The notes under the pieces were generated by a model. That model was given only the letters and a program-made list of their open reading frames with translations, ran no database searches and was not told where the DNA came from. Of a DNA stretch of 64,000 nt, positions 35,410-56,684 are shown one piece after another; the first letter of the stretch is position 1, and every line of letters begins with the position of its first letter. Source of the stretch: JADJXM01 sp937967285 (GTDB lineage Bacteria; Acidobacteriota; Blastocatellia; RBC074); contig JBFWQI010000016.1 in the NCBI GenBank assembly GCA_050249535.1, positions 62,001 to 126,000 on the forward strand, read 5' to 3'. Position numbers and translations under genes: made by a program.

Positions 35410-36066
35410 CTATCTGTTGCGGACGGCTTCCTCGACGGCCGCGCGGAGCTGCGGCGGACTGGATGCGGCATTGAACCCGATGAAGTGTTTGACCAGATAC
35501 CCGTCCCGGCTGATGACATAGGTCTGCGGGATGATGTCCTTGCCCTGAAGCAGATACATCGCCAGATCGCCGCGCGCGAAGCCGATCGGATAATCGATCT
35601 TGAACTCGCTGACGAAGGCTTCAACTTTTTCGCGGTCCGTCTCGGGATCTTCCGTTGTCAGGCCGAGAACCTGAACATCGGACTTGAACTCCCTCGCCAG
35701 CTCGATCAGGTGCGGAATCTCGACGCGACAGGGACCGCACCAGGTCGCCCAGACGTCCAGCACCACCACCTTCCCGGCATATGAGGATACCTTGCCGTTC
35801 TTCCCGTCCACCATTGGAAAAGCGGTATCCATGATGATCGGCGGCACCTTGATCCGATTGGTCGCGCTGCCGGTCGGGGCCGTCTTCGCCGGAACGACTT
35901 CCGGCGAAGAGGCTGTCACTTGTGGCTGCTGTTCCGGCGACGCCTCCGGGCCTCTCAGGTAGCGCGCCGTTGCGATCACTGCCAGGATCAGCCCCATCCC
36001 GATCACGATCGTCCGCGCCGGGGTCATAAAACTGCCTGCCGCATCATTATTTTTTACTGTTTTCAT
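35410..36066 (-). CDS. TlpA/ResA-like membrane-anchored thioredoxin
   Basis: A 218-residue protein with one N-terminal membrane helix (about 18-39), a Pro/Ala-rich linker and a periplasmic AhpC/TSA-type thioredoxin domain. The active site is WATWCGPCRVE near residue 112, with cis-proline in IIPQTYVI. Such proteins reduce periplasmic disulfides, for example in cytochrome c maturation. No cytochrome gene is adjacent. It lies alone between the kinase and kelch genes. Confidence 0.85.
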   Translation of the reverse strand: MKTVKNNDAAGSFMTPARTIVIGMGLILAVIATARYLRGPEASPEQQPQVTASSPEVVPAKTAPTGSATNRIKVPPIIMDTAFPMVDGKNGKVSSYAGKVVVLDVWATWCGPCRVEIPHLIELAREFKSDVQVLGLTTEDPETDREKVEAFVSEFKIDYPIGFARGDLAMYLLQGKDIIPQTYVISRDGYLVKHFIGFNAASSPPQLRAAVEEAVRNR

Positions 36067-36121
36067 ATGTAATTTGCGGCATTGTAACCCATGCCGGGTT
36101 CTTTTTGTGACCAGCCGCGGA

Positions 36122-37897
36122 TCATTCGAATCTTAATGTCACTGGATTTGCATCTTTTCCGTCTACTGCCATCAGAAGCCTCACTTCGCCCTTTCCGGCA
36201 AGCGTCCGCGGAATCCGGATGTTGATCTGATCCAATCCTTCAAATTGCGGTTGCTTTCCGGCGTACAATACTTCACACGGCAGATCATTGATGTATACCT
36301 GGACGTTAGAAAGTGAAGACCTGTTTCGCAATCCGGTCGCGAACAGAACCAGAAAGACCTGATCGGTTGAATCACCGGTACGGATCGATTCCGCGACGAA
36401 CGCGTTTTGAGATGAGTCGAACCGGGCAACAGGCTCATAAGTTATTGTTCCGTCGGCTTTGATGCGCTGAATGACCGCTGCCGGAACACCTCGACCATCA
36501 GCGTTGGCAGTGAACAGACCCGGAGAGACAGACCCTTTCAGGATCAGTCCTCGTCCATATGACATGTTGCCGACGGAATAGGTTATTTCGGATTGTCCGT
36601 CCTCGAGACCTCCAATAAGGAAGTTGATCTGAGATCCTGATTTCGCAATATATCTGGCCATATTCACATTGCCGGATCGATCTTTGATTAATAATGTACC
36701 ACCCGGTGGGGCATTGTTGTAGGCTTCATCGAAGACACTGATCATCGATTCGTTTGCTACCGGTACGACCCTGAAACTGGCAGAATTGGTCGTCACACTG
36801 CTCAACCGAGTATCACTTGAACGTCGCGGGCCGTACATTTCTGCCGTGGTCTGTCCCATCGAAATGATCCGACCGTCCGCAAGCTGCAATTTTTGACCGT
36901 TTGCCCCGGGGCTGGGTGGGGCGCTTGTTCGCCAGTAGGGCTGCTCACCGGAATAAGGCGGATCGGAAAAGATCTCCGCGCTCGCTTCTCCAAAAACTAT
37001 GATCTCTTCATCCGACAAGGTAAGAGCCTGCGTGCCGTTTGTCAGACGTGGCGACAAGTTTTGCCAGGTCCGCGTCGCCGGATCATAGAGCGCCGAAGAA
37101 TTTGCAATATTGAATCTCGACGTGTCTAGAAACGCCATAATGTTGCCTCTGAATCTGATTCCGGTAAGACGTCCGCCGATTGCAAGGCCGAATATCTCTG
37201 GAACGCTGGTTGTTCTCCAAGTTTCCGTGACAGGATTGAATATCTCCGCTGCCGCAGGTTTACCGGGAAGATTCATAAACATTACCTCCCCATTAGGCAA
37301 CAAACTATGCGTAGGAGGAACAACATCTAAAGCCAGACCGCTCGGCAAAGTCCTGGATCTTTTGAACTCATCTTTGTAGGGATCATAAGTTCCAACTACT
37401 TCCGGAAAGCCGACTATCAAAAACTTTCCGTTATTGAGTGGTATGAAAGTCTCTTTTAACCCCGTCGGGCTGAATTTCAATTCGGACCAGCTTTCAGTAA
37501 CCGGATCGAATATCTCCGTAGGGATCCCGGCGGGTACCCCGGGAAAGTTGATGGTTTCACTGCCTCCGAAAATGATGGCTCGCCCATCTGGAAGCAGAAA
37601 CAGCCTGCCTCCGGCCCGTGGGTATTTCATTGGAGCCGTATCTCGCCTGTGGTTGGTGAGAGGATCGAAGATCTCAACTCGTGAGTTCTGGCGTGTCGTT
37701 CCAGTTCCAGCAAGCAGAACTTTGCCGTTGTACAAGGTGATCGCAGTTCCCGCTGGCCCCTCCCATCCTGGAATTGCCGTCCAAATGGAATTCGATAAGT
37801 TGAGTTGTCCGGATATCTTTTCCAGAAATGGCTGGAGCAGAAGGAAAAATACAGAGATTATGGCTACACGTCGAGCAAAGAGTAACTTAATGCTCAT
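36122..37897 (-). CDS. Exported kelch-repeat protein with TIGR03437-type C-terminal domain
   Basis: About 591 residues: signal peptide (within the first 31), about six kelch-like blades (residues 40-360, recurrent EIFDP(V/L)T and (G/S)GRxxxxGG motifs), and a C-terminal domain (about 370-591) carrying PGLFTANADGRGVPAAVIQ and QVFLVLFATGLRNRS, the pattern of the TIGR03437 domain abundant in Acidobacteriota. ATG at 37897 has AGGGAG upstream. Bases and codons are visibly more AT-rich than in neighbours, which may indicate recent acquisition. Probably surface or periplasmic; ligand unknown. Confidence 0.8.
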   Translation of the reverse strand: MSIKLLFARRVAIISVFFLLLQPFLEKISGQLNLSNSIWTAIPGWEGPAGTAITLYNGKVLLAGTGTTRQNSRVEIFDPLTNHRRDTAPMKYPRAGGRLFLLPDGRAIIFGGSETINFPGVPAGIPTEIFDPVTESWSELKFSPTGLKETFIPLNNGKFLIVGFPEVVGTYDPYKDEFKRSRTLPSGLALDVVPPTHSLLPNGEVMFMNLPGKPAAAEIFNPVTETWRTTSVPEIFGLAIGGRLTGIRFRGNIMAFLDTSRFNIANSSALYDPATRTWQNLSPRLTNGTQALTLSDEEIIVFGEASAEIFSDPPYSGEQPYWRTSAPPSPGANGQKLQLADGRIISMGQTTAEMYGPRRSSDTRLSSVTTNSASFRVVPVANESMISVFDEAYNNAPPGGTLLIKDRSGNVNMARYIAKSGSQINFLIGGLEDGQSEITYSVGNMSYGRGLILKGSVSPGLFTANADGRGVPAAVIQRIKADGTITYEPVARFDSSQNAFVAESIRTGDSTDQVFLVLFATGLRNRSSLSNVQVYINDLPCEVLYAGKQPQFEGLDQINIRIPRTLAGKGEVRLLMAVDGKDANPVTLRFE

Positions 37898-37970
37898 GAT
37901 ATTCACTCCCTGAAATCAAATGGCTGAAATGACTGTTTTTTCGATTGTCTGGCGGATTGTCGGGGCGCAA

Positions 37971-38007
37971 TGAAAAATGGCTATCTATAAAATAATAGAT
38001 AGCCATT
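37971..38007 (-). terminator. Intrinsic terminator of tRNA-Lys
   Basis: A perfect 13-bp stem (AATGGCTATCTAT / ATAGATAGCCATT, 37976-38007) with a 6-base loop lies 9 bases after the tRNA on the minus strand and runs into TTTTT. Confidence 0.85.
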
Positions 38008-38014
38008 CTCAAAT

Positions 38015-38090
<76 letters not shown>

Positions 38091-38128
38091 GACCGGACTG
38101 ATCAATCTCTTTCCGATCAAAGACGCGT

Positions 38129-38157
38129 ATTCTTTCCGATCCGAGGCGGATTGTCAA
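38129..38157 (-). promoter_or_regulatory. Sigma-70 promoter of tRNA-Lys
   Basis: On the minus strand a perfect -35 TTGACA (38152-38157) and -10 AAGAAT (38129-38134) are separated by exactly 17 bases and end about 40 bases before the mature tRNA. Confidence 0.7.
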
Positions 38158-38181
38158 GACCTTGAAGAATTCGATCCGGTC

Positions 38182-38367
38182 TCAACTGATGGCGTTGGAC
38201 ATCGCTTCGAGCATGTTTCCGATCTTCTGAAGGATGCCGGTTATCGTCAGTCCCATGCCTGTCAGATAGATCATCGCTACCGTGCCGATCAGAACAAGCA
38301 CGAGGGAGTATTCGACCATATCCTGGCCGTCTTCATCGGTGAGGAAATTTTTCAGTCCCTGGAGCAT
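38182..38367 (-). CDS. Flp-family type IVb pilin
   Basis: A 61-residue pilin precursor. The sequence DEDGQDMVEYSLVLVLIG is the Flp hallmark: processing before the hydrophobic segment, with the conserved Glu-Tyr pair at its start. The mature protein is mostly one hydrophobic helix. Flp pilins are normally assembled by tad genes for tight adherence; none is in this window, so the assembly genes must lie elsewhere if it is functional. Confidence 0.85.
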   Translation of the reverse strand: MLQGLKNFLTDEDGQDMVEYSLVLVLIGTVAMIYLTGMGLTITGILQKIGNMLEAMSNAIS

Positions 38368-38463
38368 TCGTAAGTCAGTAAATCAATAATTCTCAATATT
38401 TTGCCGGGATTATACAACTATGCGATTCCCGCTGCCACATAAAAAGCGCCGGCAGACAGCGGT

Positions 38464-38488
38464 GAATCGCCGGATGAGCCGGCGATTC
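38464..38488. terminator. Perfect hairpin downstream of the coiled-coil gene
   Basis: GAATCGCCGG and CCGGCGATTC form a 10-bp stem with a 5-base loop. On the minus strand a TTTTT run lies about 25 bases further, after another GC-rich half-stem. It is a probable transcript end for the gene stopping at 38622. Confidence 0.45.
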
Positions 38489-38621
38489 AGCGATTGACAG
38501 AGTTTTCAAAAGTGGGTCGGTGGCAGGATGTTGAGCGGATTCTCAGTCGATCATAACTGACCGGTCGCAAGACGGATCGTCGGCGAACTCCCGGCGGGGC
38601 GAGCCGGCAGTAGCGCGCGAG

Positions 38622-39580
<959 letters not shown>

Positions 39581-40510
39581 ATGACCGCACGGGTATTGAA
39601 CGGAACGGAAGTGGCGGAGCATATCAGGCAGGGAGTGGCCGCGCGGGTGGCCGAGTTGACGGCGGTCGGAGTGAAGCCCGGTCTGGCGGCGGTGCTGGTC
39701 GGGGACAATCCGGCGTCGAAAGTCTATGTCGGCAGCAAGGTCAAGACGTGTCAGGCGCTGGGGCTGCATTCCGAGAAGTATGAATTGCCGGGCGACACGA
39801 CGACAGAGCAGTTGCTGGGGCTGGTCGGTGAGCTGAACGCGAGGGACGAGATCGACGGGATCCTGATTCAGTTGCCGTTGCCGCCGCAGATCGAGGCGCG
39901 GCGTGTGCTGGAGGCGGTCGATCCGGCGAAGGATGTCGACGGGTTTCATGCGATCAATGTCGGCAGGCTGGTTCAGGGCGAGGATGCTCTGGTGGCGTGC
40001 ACGCCGTCGGGCGTGATGGAGATGCTCGATTATTACAAGGTGCCGCTTTCCGGGGCCAATGCGGTGGTGATCGGAAGGAGCGATATCGTCGGCAAGCCGA
40101 TGGCGATGCTGCTGCTTCATCGAAGTGCTACCGTGACGATCTGCCATTCGCGGACGAAGGACCTGCCCGCGGTGGCGAGGCAGGCCGACATTCTGATCGC
40201 GGCGATCGGTCGGACCGCAATGGTGACCGGCGATTTCGTCCGCGAGGGAGCCGTCGTCGTGGATGTCGGGATGAACAAGGCGACCACCGAAGAGGAGGTT
40301 CGGCGGATCTTCCCGGACGACGAACAGCCGAAGCGGATGGAGGATCTGGGCAAGCGCGGTTACACGCTGGTCGGCGATGTCGAGCCGCGATCTGTCATCG
40401 ACAAGGCAGCCTGGCTGACCCCCGTTCCCGGCGGCGTCGGTCCGCTGACCATCGCCCAGCTGATGAAGAACACTCTGCGCGCTGCCGAAATGCGCCGGCT
40501 CGGAAAGTGA
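39581..40510 (+). CDS. folD: Bifunctional methylenetetrahydrofolate dehydrogenase/cyclohydrolase
   Basis: A 309-residue FolD that interconverts 5,10-methylene-, methenyl- and 10-formyl-tetrahydrofolate. The catalytic lysine is in YVGSKVKTC, the substrate motif in GILIQLPLP and DVDGFHAINVG, and the NADP site in VIGRSDIVGKPMA. The C-terminal PVPGGVGPLTIAQLM is conserved. GGAGGCGATA directly precedes the ATG. The stop overlaps the coaE start by one base (TGATG), so the two are translationally coupled. Confidence 0.95.
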   Translation: MTARVLNGTEVAEHIRQGVAARVAELTAVGVKPGLAAVLVGDNPASKVYVGSKVKTCQALGLHSEKYELPGDTTTEQLLGLVGELNARDEIDGILIQLPLPPQIEARRVLEAVDPAKDVDGFHAINVGRLVQGEDALVACTPSGVMEMLDYYKVPLSGANAVVIGRSDIVGKPMAMLLLHRSATVTICHSRTKDLPAVARQADILIAAIGRTAMVTGDFVREGAVVVDVGMNKATTEEEVRRIFPDDEQPKRMEDLGKRGYTLVGDVEPRSVIDKAAWLTPVPGGVGPLTIAQLMKNTLRAAEMRRLGK

Positions 40511-41118
40511 TGCTCAAGGCAGGACTGACCGGCGGAATCGCCACGGGAAAATCGTTCATTCTGAGCGTCCTCAGGGAACTCGGGTGCGAGGTGACGGACG
40601 CGGACAGGGTGGCGCATGAAGTCATGGAGCCGGGGCGTCCGGCCTTCGACGAGATCGTCGCACATTTCGGACCCGGGGTGATCGGCGCAGACGGGCGGCT
40701 CGACCGGGCGCGGATCGGGGAGATCGTCTTCGCCGATCCGGCCGAGCGCGAGCGGCTCAATTCGATCGTGCATCCGCGCGTCTATGAAGCTCAGTCCGCG
40801 TGGTTCGCCGAGATCGAGAAACGTAACCCGGATGCGATCGCGGTCGTCGACGCGGCGCTGATGATCGAGACCGGGTCGTTTCGCCGTTTCGACAAGCTGA
40901 TCGTCGCCTGGTGCCGGCCGGAACTGCAGTTGCAGCGCCTGATGGAGAGGAACTCGCTGACTGAAGAGCAGGCCCGGGCCCGCATCGGCGCGCAGATGCC
41001 CTCGTCCGAGAAACTGAAGTACGCCGACTACGCGATCGATACCTCCAACGGCTTCGAGGATACCCGCCGGCAGGTCGAGGCCGTCCACGCCGAACTCCGA
41101 AAGCAGAGCACACGATGA
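40510..41118 (+). CDS. coaE: Dephospho-CoA kinase
   Basis: A 202-residue kinase that catalyses the last step of CoA synthesis. P-loop GLTGGIATGKS is at residues 5-15, followed by DADRVAHEVM and the lid region RLMERNSLTEEQARARIGAQM, all characteristic of CoaE. The start ATG shares its A with the folD stop codon. The next gene, an aldo/keto reductase, overlaps its end by 4 bp (ATGA), giving a tightly packed three-gene operon. Confidence 0.95.
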   Translation: MLKAGLTGGIATGKSFILSVLRELGCEVTDADRVAHEVMEPGRPAFDEIVAHFGPGVIGADGRLDRARIGEIVFADPAERERLNSIVHPRVYEAQSAWFAEIEKRNPDAIAVVDAALMIETGSFRRFDKLIVAWCRPELQLQRLMERNSLTEEQARARIGAQMPSSEKLKYADYAIDTSNGFEDTRRQVEAVHAELRKQSTR

Positions 41119-42236
41119 CCAGCAGCAGGACAGCCACATCTTCAGGGACCGAGGGATACGCCGCGCGTTTCTCCGGTCTCGTCGATCCGCGATATTTCAG
41201 GGACGCGCTGGGCCTCAAGTTGTCGTCGATCGGGATCGGCACATATCTCGGCGATCCCGATGAGCGGACCGACGAGATGTACTCCGCCGCCGTGATGGAG
41301 GCAGTGCGGTCCGGCGTCAACTGTATCGATACGGCGGCGAACTACAGGTTTCAGCGGAGCGAGCGAAGCATAGGCCGGGCGTTGGAGGGGCTCTTCGCCG
41401 GCGAAGGCTACGGCCGCCATGAACTGGTCATCTCGACCAAGGGCGGTTACATCCCGTTCGACGGGCAACCGCCGCGGAGCCGCCAGGAGCTGGTCGAATA
41501 TATCGAATCGACCTTCATCCGGCCGGGAGTCTGCGCCCCTGGCGATTTCGTCCAGGGCAGCCACTGCATGGCGCCCGGTTATATCGAGCACCAGCTCTCG
41601 CAGAGCCTCGGTAATCTGGGACTCGATGCGGTCGATATCTACTACCTGCACAATCCGGAATCCCAGCTCTCCGAGGTCGCGCGCGATGAGTTCGGGCGCC
41701 GTCTGCGGGCGGCTTTCGAGACGCTCGAAGCCGCGGTCGCGGCCGGCCGAACGGCATGCTACGGCGCGGCAACCTGGAACGGATTCCGCGTCCCTTCCGA
41801 CAGTCCGGAACACATTTCGCTCGAACAGTTCGTCGCCGCCGCCCGCGACGTCGCGGGCGAGAGCCATCATTTCCGCGTCGTCCAGCTTCCGGTCAATCTG
41901 GCCATGATCGAAAGTTTCACCCATCAGACGCAGATCCTCGACGGGGCGAAATGCACTCTGCTCGAAGCGGCCGAACAGCTGGATGTGACGGTCGTGGCCA
42001 GCGCCTCGGTCCTTCAGTCGCGACTCACTCACGGCCTGCCTCCGCTTCTCGACCGGGCCTTCCCCGGACTTCGCACCGACGCCCAGCGCGCCATTCAGTT
42101 CGCTCGCTCAACCCCCGGCGTGACCACGGCCCTGGTCGGCATGCGTTCCGTCGATCACGTCCGCGAGAATCTCGAGATCGCAAAGCACCCCTCCGCACCG
42201 GCTCGCGACTTCATGAAACTCTTCAGCGAGCCCTGA
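41115..42236 (+). CDS. Aldo/keto reductase family protein
   Basis: A 373-residue AKR-fold oxidoreductase. The catalytic Asp-Tyr pair lies in CIDTAANYRFQRSE, the lysine in VISTKGGY, and the histidine in DIYYLHNPESQ. It is somewhat longer than classical AKRs (about 320) because of an insert at about 120-160 (IRPGVCAPGDFVQGSHCM). The gene overlaps coaE by 4 bp, so it is in the folD-coaE operon, although no metabolic link is evident. Substrate unknown. Confidence 0.85.
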   Translation: MTSSRTATSSGTEGYAARFSGLVDPRYFRDALGLKLSSIGIGTYLGDPDERTDEMYSAAVMEAVRSGVNCIDTAANYRFQRSERSIGRALEGLFAGEGYGRHELVISTKGGYIPFDGQPPRSRQELVEYIESTFIRPGVCAPGDFVQGSHCMAPGYIEHQLSQSLGNLGLDAVDIYYLHNPESQLSEVARDEFGRRLRAAFETLEAAVAAGRTACYGAATWNGFRVPSDSPEHISLEQFVAAARDVAGESHHFRVVQLPVNLAMIESFTHQTQILDGAKCTLLEAAEQLDVTVVASASVLQSRLTHGLPPLLDRAFPGLRTDAQRAIQFARSTPGVTTALVGMRSVDHVRENLEIAKHPSAPARDFMKLFSEP

Positions 42237-42338
42237 TCCGTATCGTTTCAATGGGGAGGCTAATCGCAGGACTTTTGGGGATGAAAATTTTTCATCATCG
42301 ACATTACAAGATATACTTGACAAGGCCTGAACTTTTTG

Positions 42339-42367
42339 TTGACTGCCTTCGTACCCTGTGCTAGATT
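42339..42367 (+). promoter_or_regulatory. Strong sigma-70 promoter before a candidate RNA gene
   Basis: TTGACT (42339-42344) and TAGATT (42362-42367) are separated by 17 bases. Transcription would start near 42375. A second TTGACA at 42317-42322 has no matching -10. Just before lies an inverted repeat GATGAAAATTTTTCATC. Confidence 0.7.
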
Positions 42368-42374
42368 CCTGATT

Positions 42375-42708
42375 CGTTTCCGGATCAGGTGAAAGATCGG
42401 GGAACAGGGATTCAGGGGAATCCAGAGGATTTTAGATCGGTCACCGGCGGTCAGACCCGGGGGATCTGAAAGGAAATCGAGTAAAGATGAGAATGACTGG
42501 GCGAAATAGAGTGATCTGCACCGTGGCGGTTGGAACCGCCGGGTGGTGGATTGCCGATCTTCGCCCGTCGAACCGGGTTAATCAGTTCGGCAGAAAGCCG
42601 CGAGGATACCGCAAGAGGTCCTGTACCAGTTAACAGGGATCTCTTGAACGAGGGATGAAGACCCCGACCGGTATCCGAGGAAGGAAAACCGGTCGGGGTT
42701 TTGATTTT
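42375..42708 (+). ncRNA. Candidate structured non-coding RNA, about 330 nt
   Basis: A consensus promoter and an intrinsic terminator frame this stretch. Local hairpins are GATTC-AGGG-GAATC (42409-42422), GGCGGTT-GG-AACCGCC (42525-42540) and CAAGAG.TCCTGT / ACAGGGA.CTCTTG (42612-42646). A possible long-range pairing joins AAGATCGG (about 42393-42400) with CCGATCTT (about 42554-42561). I looked for tmRNA, RNase P, SRP and 6S signatures and found none. A 48-codon reading frame (42487-42633) lies inside, so a small-protein mRNA is the alternative. Confidence 0.5.
42661..42708 (+). terminator. Intrinsic terminator of the candidate RNA
   Basis: ACCCCGACCGGT (42661-42672) pairs perfectly with ACCGGTCGGGGT (42688-42699), loop 15 bases, followed by TTTTGATTTT. 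Confidence 0.88.
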
Positions 42709-43110
42709 AAAGGGGATGATCCGCTGCGGGCGTCCTCAGCCGTTTGAAATATCGAGGGATTGAGACGACGAAGCCAAAGCATTCGAGGCACGGTCCGGCG
42801 AGTCCGCACCGCCAGTAGCTGGTGAGAGTCCAGTCGTAGTCTCAGTTGCGGAGGTTCGGGTCGGACGGCAGCGATGCCGGCCGGCGACGATCCTGCAACA
42901 TTGTCGGTGCGGCAGCTTCGATGGCCTGAGACGGCCATTGAGGTTGCTGTGCACGGCGATCTTACTGTTCGCAGGCGGGGGGAAGACGGGCGCGTTCCGG
43001 CGCCGGGTATTCAACGACAGCGAAAGGCCATACCGGCCTGGGCATCTTCAAGCGAGGTGTTTCAGGCGTGGGGGCCGGTCTGTCTTCAAAACAGGAAGAA
43101 AGGAAGCGAT
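42709..43110 (+). other. 402-bp non-coding leader before a conserved hypothetical gene
   Basis: No convincing reading frame starts here. Local pairings are visible: TCCGCA/TGCGGA (around 42812 and 42845) enclosing CTGG-TGAGAGT-CCAG, and TGAGAC/GTCTCA enclosing both. GATGGCCTGAGACGGCCAT and GCGCGTTCCGGCGC are further hairpins. It may be a structured 5' leader of the gene at 43111, whose ribosome site (AGGAAGAAAGGAAG) lies at its end. No known riboswitch class is matched. Confidence 0.35.
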
Positions 43111-43563
43111 ATGAGTTCGACGGCGATAGCGGCGAGAGACGGGTTCACGAGCTTCAACGAGGTGGAAGAGTTCATCCGCGGATTCGAGGATGGAACGCTG
43201 CCGCGTTCGCGATGGACTCACCGGGCGCATGTGGCGATGGCCTCGTGGTATCTGATCTGTCATCCGTACGATGAGGCGGTCAGACGGATTCGCGAGGGCA
43301 TCATGGAATACAACATCTCGCAGGGCGGACAGAACACGTCCACGAGCGGGTATCACGAGACGATCACCATCTTCTGGGCGAGAGTTCTGAGGGCGAGGCT
43401 TGCGGCGACGAAGCTCGAGGTCCCGCTTCATCGCCTGATCAACGGGCTGGCGGACGAATTTGCGGACGGCAGGCATCCGTTCGAGTATTACAGCCGCGAG
43501 CGTCTGATGTCGGAGGATGCCCGCGCCGCCTGGACGGAACCGGATATCAAACCTTTGCCCTGA
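43111..43563 (+). CDS. Conserved hypothetical protein of about 150 residues
   Basis: A 150-residue soluble protein. It opens with FNEVEEFIRGFEDGTLPRSR followed by WTHRAHVAMASWYL, a pattern I associate with an uncharacterised bacterial family with conserved His, Trp and Arg residues. NTSTSGYHETITIFW and HPFEYYSRERLMS are further conserved-looking segments. AGGAAGAAAGGAAG precedes the ATG at 43111; an in-frame extension upstream has no support. It is followed after 31 bp by an MFS transporter gene. No function can be assigned. Confidence 0.7.
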   Translation: MSSTAIAARDGFTSFNEVEEFIRGFEDGTLPRSRWTHRAHVAMASWYLICHPYDEAVRRIREGIMEYNISQGGQNTSTSGYHETITIFWARVLRARLAATKLEVPLHRLINGLADEFADGRHPFEYYSRERLMSEDARAAWTEPDIKPLP

Positions 43564-43594
43564 AACGGGCTGTCGAAACGACGGATGGTGAATT

Positions 43595-45058
<1,464 letters not shown>

Positions 45059-45061
45059 GAT

Positions 45062-46543
<1,482 letters not shown>

Positions 46544-46545
46544 AC

Positions 46546-47547
<1,002 letters not shown>

Positions 47548-47562
47548 ATCCCTCCTCGATGA

Positions 47563-49907
<2,345 letters not shown>

Positions 49908-49915
49908 ATCGGACT

Positions 49916-51423
<1,508 letters not shown>

Positions 51424-51430
51424 TTATTTG

Positions 51431-51505
51431 GAGTGCGGAGCCCGCGGGCTCCGCTTTATTTCCGGAGGTTTGTATCGATTAGCGGCGCCCACGGGCGCCG
51501 CACTC
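51431..51505. repeat. GAGTGCGG-type inverted-repeat element
   Basis: GAGTGCGGAGCCCGCGGGCTCC (first 20 bases at 51431-51450) is opposed by GCGGCGCCCACGGGCGCCGC ending CACTC (51482-51505). Each arm is itself a hairpin and the outer GAGTGCGG/CCGCACTC pair joins them. It fills the gap between the aminotransferase stop and dihydropyrimidinase start. A remnant with the same TTTGGAGTGCGG edge lies at phaR. Confidence 0.8.
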
Positions 51506-51513
51506 AAAAATTA

Positions 51514-52818
<1,305 letters not shown>

Positions 52819-52848
52819 GGGCAGGTATCTCCCTCATTTTCATTGGCG

Positions 52849-52870
52849 GACGGGGGAGCGGTCGCCCCCG

Positions 52871-52872
<2 letters not shown>
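52849..52872. promoter_or_regulatory. Hairpin overlapping the response-regulator stop codon
   Basis: GACGGGGG and CCCCCGTC form a perfect 8-bp GC stem with an 8-base loop between the regulator and aminotransferase genes, overlapping the regulator's TGA. Without a T-run it is more likely an attenuating or RNA-stabilising structure than a terminator. Confidence 0.45.
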
Positions 52873-54307
<1,435 letters not shown>

Positions 54308-54336
54308 AACTTTGGGCACCAGTGTTGAAGACAATT

Positions 54337-56184
<1,848 letters not shown>

Positions 56185-56431
56185 AAATCTGTGGACGTTG
56201 CCTTCCCGGGAAGGGGTGCGAGCCCCGGAATCCTTGCCGCCCGGCCTCTGTCCCGCCTCAGCCGCGCGATCATAAATTCCAGAATTAAAAGAAGTTCTTC
56301 CGCCTGTCGCCTTAAGTTGACAGGCAAGGTTCATAGAAGCTTGCCGGCAGGCTAAGGTTGCCCGCCGCGAAGTCTTCTACTCTACACCCATGCTCGGAAA
56401 GCTGTCAAAAAAAGTAGGCGGTGGGTGGTGG

Positions 56432-56609
<178 letters not shown>

Positions 56610-56684
56610 TCCCCACTACTCTTGCCACCCCACGGCCGCTACCTTACACTTCACCCGAATTCACCATTTGCTGGAGGAGACGGT

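Noticed and set aside
42800..42860. Cobalamin-riboswitch-like hairpin CTGGTGAGAGTCCAG
   Set aside because: The B12 box and the other conserved core segments of the class are absent, and the downstream genes have no cobalamin link.
43080..43160. Possible tRNA-Sec anticodon arm (TCTGT-CTTCAAA-ACAGG) before the gene at 43111
   Set aside because: No variable arm, T arm or acceptor pairing follows, and the downstream bases are coding sequence with a good ribosome site.
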